From Oryzias latipes (lineage: Eukaryota > Chordata > Actinopteri > Beloniformes > Adrianichthyidae), in the NCBI RefSeq assembly GCF_002234675.1, contig NC_019866.2:11623261-11687260 (forward strand): DNA of 64,000 nucleotides. The letters are read 5' to 3'. Under the pieces are notes generated by a model. It did not search any database, was not told where the DNA came from, and saw only the letters and a program-made list of their open reading frames with translations. Position numbers and translations under genes: made by a program. Shown here piece by piece: positions 1-15,110 of the stretch (positions within the stretch are counted from its first letter, which is position 1; every line of letters begins with the position of its first letter).

Positions 1-353
1 AGTTTGCTAAACTAAACAGGAAACCACAACCATGCATCAGTCGTCTGCTTCCCATCAACACTGACCTACCTAGCTAGTTAAATCGTTTGTAAAGTAATTT
101 CAGTTTAACGTCTAAATTAGATTTAGCTGACAAAACTGTAACTATATAAATAATCAAACCTATAAATTTGTAACTGAAAGTAACTTAATGCGTTGTTACT
201 TCAAAGCATTAGCTTGTTGGCCCAAATGAATGAGTAGGTTTTTGTTAGCATATATATGAAGTTAGCATTATAGACTAATCGCGAGCATATTTTAAAGTAA
301 CTAATGATCAGGAAACTTACTACAGCATATATCATTAAACAACAAAAGCTCAC

Positions 354-444
354 CTGCACACGATCTGGTTTTCCATATTTTGAGTAGCAGGATGATGATA
401 GCAGCCAAATGAGATAGATCTCCTGTCAGTCTGAAAATGTTCAT
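354..444 (-). CDS. kdelr2: ER lumen protein retention receptor 2, first coding exon (partial gene)
   Basis: This exon encodes the N-terminus of a KDEL receptor, the seven-helix Golgi/ER protein that binds C-terminal KDEL-type signals and returns escaped chaperones to the ER in COPI vesicles. The ATG lies at 444-442 on the minus strand. The 30 complete codons read MNIFRLTGDLSHLAAI and continue through a hydrophobic first helix to KIWKTRSCA, followed by the first base of a Gly codon and a GTGAGC donor at 353. The start MNIFRLTGD and KIWKTRSCAG match KDELR2 as I know it, rather than KDELR1 or KDELR3 (which begin MNVFR or MNLFR). The remaining exons lie beyond the left edge; bases 1-353 are intron 1. 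An in-frame ORF extends upstream of the ATG to about 621, but family comparison favours 444 as the start. Teleosts often keep two copies (a/b), which cannot be separated here. Confidence 0.93.
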
Positions 445-660
445 TGTTGCAGGATGACCGGAAGTTAAAGTCTCTCTGTTTTTTACTGTGAAATGCTCTG
501 AAATGACTCCACAGAAATCTCTCCCGGTAGGTTTCGGGTTCACAGATCTGCGGGACCCGCTGGGTTGAAAATATGGCGAGGGTGCAGGTCGACGTGGAAG
601 GAGGCGGGGCAAAGCCCACATGGGATGATCTGATTGGATGGAAATTTGAACGACAGTGGG
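445..660 (-). promoter_or_regulatory. kdelr2: kdelr2 promoter and 5' UTR region
   Basis: This is a locally GC-richer stretch upstream of the kdelr2 start. On the plus strand it holds a GC box (ggcggggc near 603-610), a YY1-like atatggcgag near 571-580, a GACGTGG core at 591-597, and ATTGG at 633-637, which is a CCAAT box on the gene's strand. The CCAAT box is followed after exactly nine bases by CCATG (619-623). This resembles the ER stress response element (CCAAT-N9-CCACG) with one mismatch. The transcription start is not visible from sequence alone, so part of this interval is probably 5' UTR. Confidence 0.55.
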
Positions 661-2516
661 TTGGAATCTGCCTTTAGAAACTTATATTCCAATGTATGTC
701 AATGGATGGAGACAAAGCCCCTTCTTTGAAGAAAAAAAATTAAAAATGTCTTAAAATGTTCCTAATATTTTGGACATATAACTTTGCCAAGTTACACTTA
801 ATTCTGTAACTTTGTGTTAACATTTTACACCCAGAAATAGTTTTACTAAACATTACTTCTTGGCTTTTAGTACTTTAAAAACATCCCTAACCTGCTTCAT
901 TGAGCTATTATTCTTTAAAAATATTTTGACATTAGAATTGTGCAATTTGTTCTAACAAGTAGTCTTTTTGTATTTAAATTGTAATGAATACCTTTGAATA
1001 ATATTTACATTTTTGAGACAAAATCTAATCATTTGGAGTTTTTTGACATAAACAATCACATTTAATTCTTTTTTAAATATGCCTTTCTTGTGTTTTTGTG
1101 AACTAAAAACAAATGACAACATAGTTTAAATGGCTGCTCTGTTAGTAAAGGCCATTGATTCAAAACATCACAAACATTTGACTATTAAATGGTTTCACTT
1201 TTTTTCTCACTAACTGGATGACACATCTTTAACTTTCATTCAACTGTAATGTTTTCCAAGTACAAGTGCAGGAACTGGTTATAGCAGTGAAACAACTTAG
1301 CATTACTGCCAACTAACTTAGCAGATGCATAATTCTCTGTACTAAAGTGTGACATCTATAATTACAGAATTCTAAAAGTTTACCACCTTAAAAAAATAAG
1401 CCCACATCTCTAGTGTATCTATTCTGGGCTGAAAAGTAATTAACATAACTAACTAATGACATCGAACCCGAACTTAAATGTTTTTTTTTAATATAGTATG
1501 GAACCAACTAACTCACAATTAATAATCTTCCTTTTCCTTTTATTAGGTAAATACATGTTTTGTTTGGCTCAGGTCTAAAATTAATTTAAAAAAAGTGCTA
1601 GGTCACAGTGCAAACTAGTGACCAACAAATTTAAAAGGAATCATACATGTAAAAAAAAAAATCACACAAGTAACACACAAGTAAATCTTCAGTCAGAATA
1701 GTTTGAGTAAAAATTGAATGTGATCAAATAATTTGGTCTTTCAAGTTTATATATTTTTAATGTAATCATTTTGTGACTGTGGGTAAAAACGGCAGAGGAA
1801 TGAAGTTTTAATGCCGATTTCAAATGTCTCCTAAAGCTGAAGCATGAAGCTGTCAATGAGTATTTAAATCATCACAAAAAAGTATAGATATATTAATAAA
1901 AAACATATTTTTGTTAATATTGTTCTTTTAATTGGAAGTTACACTGCTTAAATTTGATTGTCACTTCACACAGAAAATAATGTTAGGCTTTGCTCGTCTT
2001 CTTTTATTTTTTACTGCCACTAAAGATGACTTGTGCACGTGTGAAGCTGTCACAGGTGATGTTGTAATTTTAGAAACACTCACATGCAGTCTGGAAACAC
2101 TAAAAGGTGCAAACAAACAGTACAACACTTAAACGTCCTGCTTTCAGTGTAATAAACTGTCAAACTGGAACAAAAGCACTGGCGTGACGCTTGAAAGTGT
2201 ACTTCAGTTTATTGAAAAAAGTTAAGCAAATGTTATGTGTTAAAAAGATTCCACCACTGAATGAAGTTTGCTTCTTTTAGATTTTCTTTAATAATTAGGT
2301 CAAAATAAAATAAAAATGTTTCTTACTTCAGAATAAACGCATAAGTTATTTGCAATAACAGCATGTAAATCCATGATGATGCCTTTTATGTACTCAATAC
2401 AAAAGAAATAAATAGGAAGTGGGTTTTGAGGAAGTGCCTTGCAAATCCTTCCGATGTTGTCAGATCACTACATTCAAAAAATCCTGAGATCTCTCATAAG
2501 CGGTATAGCTACGGAC
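661..2516. other. AT-rich intergenic region
   Basis: This is an AT-rich interval between the divergent kdelr2 and immunoglobulin genes. I see no conserved coding exon in it. A 66-codon ORF at 1932-2132 contains a hydrophobic stretch and a weak immunoglobulin-like cysteine pattern, but has no splice or homology support and is treated as doubtful. Bases 2470-2516 are presumably the promoter and leader of the immunoglobulin gene; no clear TATA box is seen. Confidence 0.5.
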
Positions 2517-3837
2517 ATGAAGTTGTCGTTTTGGTTGCCCCTTCTGCTTATCTTCTTGTCAAGAGCAGGTAAATAAAAGTCTACATTAAATCTGTTTTAA
2601 AAGAAAGAAACCTGTATTTTATTCATTCCTTGTTCCATAGATTTTAACACATCTATTTGATACCAGTCCTACTATTGACTTCAAACAAGTCTAATCTGGA
2701 TTAACTACCTTTTTGTCTGTTAATTCTAGAGAATAATGAAAGCTGCACATTACAGCAGACCAAGATGATCTGGCGCAAAGCGGGAGGATCCTTAAATCTC
2801 TCTTGTACCATGACCCCAGAATGCGTAGCAGGCAAAATTGAGTACAAGTGGTTTGTTTTCAAAGAAGACAGGCATTTTGCCCTGAATTCCAACGACAAAT
2901 ACACCTTGAGTAGAACAATGTTAACCATCACGTCACTGAAGGTTGATGACAGTGGGATCTACTACTGTGGAACAGGACAAACTAAATGCTGCAAACCGCT
3001 TGTAGGGCTCGGAACGACTCTTGTAGTGACAGGTAATAGCAACACTAAATTATTCTGCTAAAGAAACGGGCTAAGAAGTGTTGATATGGAGGACTTTCTT
3101 ATCTTTTAGGTAAAGCTAGAGTTCTGCTGTTGCTGGCATTAGTCCTTCTGGCCATCTTTAACTTTGCCATAGTAACGTTCATCATTCTAAAGAAGGTAAA
3201 AAAAAACATAAACATAAAGTTTTTTCCACATTTGTGCAATGTGTTAATGTGAAATAAATCTGTATCTTTGTTGTAGTGTTGCTGGAAGAAAACAGCTGCT
3301 GTGAAGACATCTGTACACGACAAGGTGGGTAAAATGTCTTCTTTCTGTTTTGTTTTACTCTAAAATACTTGATCATTTCTAAGAGGCGAAAAGTCCACAG
3401 ACGTAAAAAAAAAAAAAAAGAGGAACAGTAACCAAGGCCTCTGTTACCACAAAAGAAGAAAGCATTGACAAATCATCACAGCCTAGACAGTTGGACTGCT
3501 TAAAAAGTTTTAAATGTCAATATTTGTGCAACGCTTTTATAAGGATTTTGAACTCTATTGTAAACAGGAGAGCATAAGGAAAAAATCTCACTTTCGTAAC
3601 GTGGTCCAAGAGCTGCACAGCAGAGAGAACCTGAGAAAGAGTAAAAACACAGCCAGACAAAAACCTGCTGAGGTAAGTTGCAACAAGATTTTACAAAACA
3701 AAAGGTTGCATCAATTGTCACTGTTGTGCTTTCCCACCATGCCTTGAATTTTGTCCTGCATGTCATCATTCATGTCATCATAGCCGAAAAGAGACATGAA
3801 CATTGTTTCTACTGACTGCATCTACCAAAACGTCTGA
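2517..3837 (+). CDS. Single V-type immunoglobulin domain transmembrane receptor, 215 aa, unclassified
   Basis: My model has six exons: 2517-2568, 2730-3032, 3110-3195, 3277-3324, 3568-3672 and 3784-3837, all with GT-AG boundaries and compatible phases (648 nt). Exon 1 is a signal peptide (MKLSFWLPLLLIFLSRA). Exon 2 is one V-set domain with the first Cys in LNLSC, the core Trp in YKWFVF, the DDSGIYYC motif, and a J-like end GLGTTLVV, so V and J parts are joined in the germline. Extra cysteines (ECVAG, TKCCKP) suggest another disulfide. Exon 3 is a membrane helix ending IILKK. The basic tail ends STDCIYQNV. YQNV fits a Grb2 SH2 site (YxNx); it is not a consensus ITIM or a two-tyrosine ITAM. CD79b-like or NITR/CD7-like proteins are possible relatives, but I do not recognise the gene. 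The exon from 3568 could be replaced or preceded by a Lys-rich reading frame after an AG at 3384; the shorter model is preferred because all phases agree. Confidence 0.7.
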
Positions 3838-3962
3838 ACCTCAAGCAAACAGAGTGGACCTCCATCTGGTAAATAAAGAGGACTTTGCCAAGAAACAAGA
3901 CACGAAATGTGTTTAATGAAATGGAGAAGTGAGACAAGAACGTTTGCTGTATTAGAATATGA

Positions 3963-3968
3963 AATAAA
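3963..3968 (+). terminator. Polyadenylation signal AATAAA of the immunoglobulin gene
   Basis: A canonical AATAAA lies 126 bases after the stop codon of the immunoglobulin receptor. It is the first canonical hexamer I see downstream on that strand, so it is a plausible 3' end. Confidence 0.5.
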
Positions 3969-5279
3969 ACCCCAAAAATAGATGCAGTGTTACCATTAAA
4001 TCTTTGATACCAACTCTTTTACAATCTGAAGTCATGGGTTGCTTTTACCTGTTGTGTACCAGTTTATCGGAAATTTTAATATATCTTCATATATTTTGCT
4101 GCACAGACAATGAAGAATTTTTCAATAATGTAAAAATTATGATAATGTCGACGAAAAGTGCTGTGTTTTTCATTGATTTATGTCCCAACAATCTCATAAA
4201 AAGAATAAATTATGGTGACAGCAGACAAATATTTAAGTGTATTTTTAATCAAAAAATACAAAAAAGAAAATACATTCCCATTGATTGGCCCAGAGAGAGC
4301 TCTATTATTATAAACAGAAACCAGAGACAATAGAAGTATGTATCAAGTATAAACAAATACATCTTGCATTTAAAAATGTATTGAAATTCACATTTTTTCT
4401 ATTGGATTATGTTATCCGTCAAACATATTTCAGTACACCTTTTAATATATTTTTAATGTGAGCTGGATTTATGCATATTTCCATTTTTAATGTAATGTTT
4501 TTTATTTTCCTCGATCAATGTGATATTCATTTGTATTTACATTTTTTTGTATTTCTTGTTTTAATATTATCAATATGTAATATTGATAAAGTTTTATTAG
4601 ATTAAATTATTCTTGTATAACACATCCATCTTGCTGGCTTCATTGCATTTTGTTGAATAAAACATGAACACATTTGATTTCATTGCCTTGTTGAATGAAA
4701 ATGTTCATGGCACAAAGCAGTTTGCAGATCAACAGTATTTGATCTCTATCGTGTACCGGTAAATATAACATGTCAAGAGGGTAAAAACGTTCTTTTATTG
4801 TTGTTGGATGAAATGAGCACATACTGGTACCTAAAAGATGAACTAGTTACCCATTCCATGTCAATGAATGCATGAACCAGTCGTTTTTTTTTTAGCTTTA
4901 GTGTTGGCATCTACTTAGATCATTTTACAACTTTTCAAGTTAATCATTTCCCTGGGAAGTCAGCAGCAAAAAATAAGATCAGACTATATAAGACAAAAAA
5001 AGTAAACCCAGTGTTTTGTAAAGAAAACACAAATATTAAGCAATATGGTTTTTTCTGGCAAAAGGTTAAGGCACTAATCACAGTCTCATGACTTTGCGTC
5101 ATAAACATTCTACTTCAAAGTCACCAGTGTGTTCATAAATCAAGTCTCATTATAATGCTGTAGTTGAACATCTGCAATGAATTTACAGACTCATCCACTT
5201 TATCGAATTCTCAACATTTCCCATTGTTTTTCACCTGATTCCTAAAGAGCTTCCACATGTGTTACCAGTCTCATTGATG
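3969..5279. other. AT-rich tail-to-tail intergenic region
   Basis: This interval lies between the 3' ends of the immunoglobulin gene (+) and the TMEM180-like gene (-). No conserved exon is visible. A perfect 10-bp inverted repeat with a 3-base loop (TTATCAATAT, gta, ATATTGATAA) sits at 4567-4589, and AATAAA-type hexamers exist on both strands. The minus-strand 3' UTR of the transporter gene probably occupies part of the right half. Confidence 0.45.
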
Positions 5280-7568
5280 CTAGCAGTCTACATACTTTGC
5301 ATCAAGGGTGTGACTGCTACGAATGGAGAAGGGCCTCCAGGCCAGAGCTTGCAGGGCTGCAACACACACGGGCACCAGACAAACCAAGTAGAACATGACA
5401 CTGTGGAGGCCTTCCAAAGCACTAGTGGGAAAGAGACAGCAACCAGATGACTGTCATCACATGATGTAAACATAACATAAAATCACAAAGTAATGGACGA
5501 CACTGAAAAAATACATTCAAATGAAACATCTTGCTTATTAGATTTTTACTCATATCTCATAAAGTTTGTAATTATGTTACTCTTCTACTTGAACTGGCAA
5601 AATGCATTTTCTTTAAAATTAAGATTTTGTAAAATGTACAAAAGTAAATAGCCTACAACTAAAACAGTTGTTTTCTGATGTAAAAATGTAGAGGTTTTTC
5701 TTGATGGACAGGTTTTATGTTCCTGTGCAACAGGAATATCAGCTACCAAACAGGAAAAATGCTTACTTTAACGGAAGTGAAAGTAAAAACTCCCATTTAA
5801 GCTGTTTCTGATTGTTGTTACATATATTCAGGGCTTTCAAATTAACAAATAAAATCAATCTATTGGTGTAATCTTAAGGTAAACAAACAAAAATACTTTA
5901 AACCTCTTAATCGGTGTGGTTCTTCAAGCTATCCATACCTTGGGTCTGAATTGTTGCCTGGATCCTTCAGCTGTTCATATCCAAACTGGTTCAGAATGTT
6001 AAGAACTATCATTGGTGCCAGAGACTGAGCCGGCTTAGTGAACAGCGCATTGGTTCCAAACACCATGGAGGACAAGGGAGAGCTGGGGAAGAGAATACAT
6101 AGAAAGAAGAAAAAACATAAACAGTTCACTTTAATTTATCTAATGATTACAAATACAAAACAGAATTTAATGACTAACTGCACGTCTACATCTGAAGTAA
6201 ACATTGTTTTACAACACATTCGATAGATAGTGCCTTTTTAATTTGATAAAAATAATAATAAAGACTCTTTAGGTTAAAATATTTACTTGTTACAGCTATA
6301 GCTAAATCCATAGACATATTTTTTGTGTGCTGTTGTAATATGTGTGCTTTTTATAACATTTTTCTCATTGGGAATAGGTTAATTATCCTTAAAAGTGAAC
6401 AATAACTTAAACATTTTCGATCCATACAAGTTTTCCAACTCTAGTGCCGTAATTCCCTGACAGTTCCTCAGGGAGGCGGCATAGTACTATTAGTATTAGT
6501 GGATGTTTTTTATAAAAACTGAAAACAAATGAAAACAGAGTACACCTGCATAATAATTTGGATATTTTATTTTTACCTCCGTTTGTGCTTCTGCATGTCG
6601 GTGTCAATGATGTCAGCCAGGGGCAGGCTAAAAAGACTGAAGGCTGCTTGAACGATAACCCTGCAGAAAACATGGAGACAATGTGAGCGATTCTTTGTAA
6701 TGGAAAACAGGAAAGCACAGGGAAAGCAAGATTCTGATTGAAAGCTACGTACATGTTAGCGGTGAGAAAAAACGCCATGATATAGTAATGATGAGGACCA
6801 AGAGCTAGCATGATGATCGCCATTCCGACCTCCACATAGAAAGTGAAGAGGATGATCCTATAGTACCCCAGATTTTGCAGCTGACCTTGACAGACCAACA
6901 CTAATAACTGATAGAAAGACAGTAATTAAACATAGAAGTACCTCCAAAAAACATTCAAACTAAACAGTTTCTTCCTACAGCAAAAGTACAATTGAGAGTG
7001 AAATGAAACATCACAATCAAAGAGATTAAACAACAATTTATTTAGAACTTTTATTGAAGGAAAAAGATCCACATTTCTATGAGGCAATACCTGCGGGCAG
7101 ATGAATCCTGCTCCGTACATGACACTCTTAGCCAGCGATGGAAGAACGTCTGGAGGAATTAGGTGCTCAGTGAATATAATGGTAAAATTATTAAAGAAAG
7201 CCAACATGAACACCTGGAAGAAGTTCATGAGCACGAACAGCTGAAAGTCTCTGTTAGTCAGAATCTGCCATGTCAACCTCCACATCATGGAGGCAGAATC
7301 TGCAACTTGGCTAGAAGCAGCACCATCGACAGATCTTGGAATCTCTGCTTCAGGTGCTTTAGTATCAAAGCGGCCCTCGCTGTGGAAGCCTGTGTAGAGC
7401 ATGCAGCCACAGCTCAGGACAGCAGTCAGCACCGAGAATGCCTGAAAAGCTGAAAAATCTTCCATGTTTTTGGACAGCACTCCACAGAAGAGAATGCTGG
7501 AGGAGCCAACGAGAGAAGCCACCTGACAAATTGACAAGATTGCAGATGAGATGCACAGAACAATGTAT

Positions 7569-7607
<39 letters not shown>

Positions 7608-8818
7608 GAGAAATGAAAAAAAGGCTTTCTTACTTGGCTGTACTTTATAAGTCTTAATCGGTTTTGGTGATGGCTGGAAATTTCTGCAAACAAGGCGCAC
7701 TGAGCCAGCAGCACAAAAGTCAGCATACCATCAAAAGCACAGAGGGCGACTGTCAGGTGCAACCCACTCAACCAATCCCCAGGTGTGTAGGATCGCCATG
7801 GGAACCAAGCCAGAAGAAAAGCCAGTGAGTAGAGGGGAGCACCATACAGGATGGAGAGGCGTCGCTGAGAGCAGCAGGGAACCTTGGAGGTGTCTTGCAG
7901 GTAACCAAATAGGGGGTCATTGACTGCATTCCACACCATGTACACCACCTGTGGGAAAAGCTCGTTTATAGTTTAACAGTTTAACAAAGACTCATCTGAT
8001 ATTTTTTTTCAAAACTTTATTAAAAAAGTAGAGATAAGACAACAGCTCAAGGAAACACTACAAATACTGAGCAACTGGCACATAAACAATCAATAGTCCA
8101 GAAGTTTTTCATAATCCTATTAAACATAGAGTAGAAGAAAAATGTAAAACATATTTAACAGAAGAAATATTCTTGCAGCTTTCATATTTTGCATGTGTTC
8201 TATCGTTTCATAATATGATTTTTAGTCCAGGTGGAATAAATGAAGTTTATTGTTATTATCAAGGTTGTGAAATGAATCACTTACGCTTGTGAATGTGGGA
8301 CTTTCCCTTAATAATAAACAGATGAATATTAAAAATGTGATATTTTTGGACAGACCAGTATAGTTAAAAGCACAATATGACATCAAAATATTATTTTGGA
8401 TGTTGACTTTGAATTTTGTGATAAGAAATTCTTCTAATTCAGACGAATTGATCATAAAGTGATAAAACAGATAACAAGTTGTCTCCCTACTTGTTTGGCA
8501 AAAAACACAAGACTCTTCTACGTTTTTACTTCTTAGTGCTTCTTTAACTGGATACATTTTGTGTAAAATCTTTACTGAAACTGTTATTATTTTATTTTTG
8601 TGAACGCAGTATTTATTGATGGTAGGACTCGTATGACATTGTGTGTTGGCTGCAAAAATACTCACTTGTGATTGGTGGAATGCTCCTTCAGATATTTTGT
8701 ACTTATTCAGGAAGAGTTTGACATAGTAGAAGCTGAAAATATTATTAATCATGCCTGACCCGAGGGTGGTCATGGCGTAAGCCAGAGCTGCAGGATTAAT
8801 CCCCAGACGTCGGATCAT
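5280..8818 (-). CDS. mfsd13al: TMEM180/MFSD13A-like major facilitator family transporter, 474 aa
   Basis: There are seven coding exons on the minus strand: 8666-8818, 7634-7948, 7091-7522, 6753-6907, 6577-6660, 5939-6082 and 5280-5421. Phases agree and the total is 1425 nt. The product is a multi-helix MFS-type membrane protein of the TMEM180 group; its substrate is unknown. Visible marks are NAAALAY-like helix 1 starting MIRRLGINPAALAYAMTTL, the MVWNAVNDPLFGY motif at about residues 55-67 (the NDPLFG signature of this group), and many hydrophobic helices such as MLAFFNNFTIIFTEHL and MVFGTNALFTKPAQSLAP. The C-terminus is hydrophilic and ends DAKYVDC. I chose the ATG at 8818 because the frame upstream has only a GTG and no recognisable domain. 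The symbol follows the fish paralog and is less sure than the family. Intron 1 contains a LINE fragment, and the intron before the third exon a 34-base poly-T. It is divergent from cdr2. Confidence 0.9.
7571..7604. repeat. 34-base poly(T) run in a transporter-gene intron
   Basis: An uninterrupted run of 34 T lies on the plus strand, which is poly(A) on the gene's sense strand. It starts 29 bases past the donor GT at 7633-7632 inside the intron between the second and third coding exons. It looks like a simple homopolymer or the tail of a retroposed insert; no insert body is recognised next to it. Confidence 0.9.
8225..8645 (-). mobile_element. LINE (L1/Tx1-like) reverse transcriptase C-terminal fragment
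   Basis: The minus-strand reading frame inside intron 1 of the transporter gene contains VEESCVFCQTSRETTCYLFY. This resembles the zinc-binding CxFC...ETxxHLF segment at the C-terminal end of fish L1/Tx1-type LINE reverse transcriptases. It is followed by hydrophobic text like the tail of those proteins (TFLIFICLLLRES). The HxxH part is degraded (YLFYHF), and no RT core is present, so this is a 5'-truncated, old copy. It happens to be in frame with exon 1 across the intron. Confidence 0.6.
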
Positions 8819-9642
8819 ATTTGGGTTTTCCGGGGCGACAATTGACACCCTTAAGAAAGCGAGAGTTCAGCCAAAGCACCAGCTGATCGAACCAAAAAAG
8901 CACTGAGGTGTCTTAGTCTGTAAACACTATAGTTAGCATTGCAAATGTTTACCTTTCTAGTAGCGATACTTAGCAAGAAATCCTACAAAAATGCAAAGTT
9001 TAAAGATAAATTCAAAAGGTTGACTTTCTGCAGCAGTTTCCTCATTTTAAAGTCGTAATAAGATATAAAATCCAGACTTAAAATATTAATAAACACACAT
9101 ACAACGCGGTTTCTTCGCTAAGTCAGATACATGATGTTCACCTGGCAGCTACAGTGAAATCTAGTTCAACTCGTTTGTTCCTTTTCGGGGCGGGGCTTCG
9201 TCTTAAAAACAAATACATGATTGGCTAAAAGAAACAATTCCTTCCGCTTGCTGCTCTATAATTGGTTTAAATAAATGTAAGTCATTTTAAACAGGAAACA
9301 AAAACGAAAACGTTGTTTTTGATACACAACGGCTATCAATAAATATTGTGATATTTATTGATTAAATGTAATTTTAAAATAGTTTTTTTTTAAGTAAAAC
9401 TTTCCTTTTTCTATGTTTTTATTCGTCATTGGGTAGCTCTGCCTCCTACAGGATGCGGGGTGTTAGTGCGGATTTGCCACGTCGCTGTGAGCGATATTTA
9501 AAGCCCCTCACATGCAGGATGCAGGATGCAGTTTACGTTTCCCAGCTGCTTGACGGAGACGGCGGACAAGTTTACGCTGCTTCAGTGACACAGTATTGTG
9601 TTTTCATACCAGTGTTTAGATCGTGGCTCGTTCTGTCTGATA
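8819..9642. promoter_or_regulatory. Divergent promoter region between the transporter gene and cdr2
   Basis: The ATGs of the two genes face away from each other with 824 bases between them. The interval contains a GC box GGGGCGGGGC (9187-9196), two ATTGG motifs (CCAAT on the minus strand; 9220-9224 and 9261-9265), and CpG-richer DNA near 9425-9560. A perfect 12-bp inverted repeat with a four-base loop lies at 9335-9362. No canonical TATA box is obvious for either gene. Both 5' UTRs must lie within this interval unless non-coding first exons exist elsewhere. Confidence 0.6.
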
Positions 9643-14199
<4,557 letters not shown>

Positions 14200-15110
14200 T
14201 TTATTCTCTTTTCTTCCGTTGAACAAGTTAAATAATGCAGTTAAACTCTTCAGAATGTCAGCTATTCTTTTTGGTGTTGCATTTAAGACACATCTGTTAG
14301 TTTGCACTGTTGGTTTTGTTTCATCCTGCTGAAACTTTGTATGCAAAACTCCTTAAATGTGATTCATTTTACTGCATATCTAAAACTTCAGTGTCCAGAG
14401 TTACCTCCTTTCAGAGTTTATATCATTTTGACTATATGACCACTTAAGTTGGCATTGTTTAGATGTATGTGGAATTTCAATACATGATAGTATTTATGGA
14501 TTTCTAAAAATGTGTAATACTGCAAAACTCCAAAGCATATATTTTTTAAAGTTGAGAAATTGGCTTAATTTGTTATTAGCTAGTGTGATTTAAGTGGAAA
14601 AGTGTTGACTGAACAGTTGAGGGGCTATTGTAGGTAATTAGAAAAGAAGACATGCACCAGATCACTCATCCGCCCTTTTGTGTGTTAAATCCTTTTTTGT
14701 GTATTTATTAACAAAATGTAAGTACAAAAGAATCTAATTTATTATCTTTGTAGGCTGAAGTTTAAAGCTTATTTTTCAACTTGAATTGATGCTCTGTCAT
14801 ACGTGTATGTAGTTACAAAAGTTTATGAATGTGTTCAACAGAGTTTATAAAAAATGAAAAAAATGTTCTATTTAAGCAGTTCTCATAATGTTATATGAAC
14901 TTAGTAATGTGTACTAACAAAGTGTTTAGAGCCTAGCTGAACAAAAGAATTGTGTCTATGATTATATTTGTAATACTGTGCACATAAAATGAAAAAAATA
15001 CGTTGTTTTAACATTTTTGGCATCTAGAAAATGCTGTTTAAAAGTGTTTATTTTTCTCTAAACCTTTTCAAATTTTAATATGACTAATAAAATCTATTCT
15101 GGTATCTCAA
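14200..15110 (+). other. cdr2: cdr2 3' UTR with AATAAA signal
   Basis: This AT-rich non-coding sequence follows the cdr2 stop codon. A canonical AATAAA at 15086-15091 (in actaataaaatc) is followed within about 25 bases by the TG-rich segment atgtgtctgtcgg. This fits a real polyadenylation site and would give a 3' UTR of roughly 900 bases. Confidence 0.6.

Noticed and set aside
2517-3837. Naming the immunoglobulin gene cd79b
   Set aside because: The V domain is reminiscent of it, but the tail lacks a two-tyrosine ITAM and the neighbours give no support.
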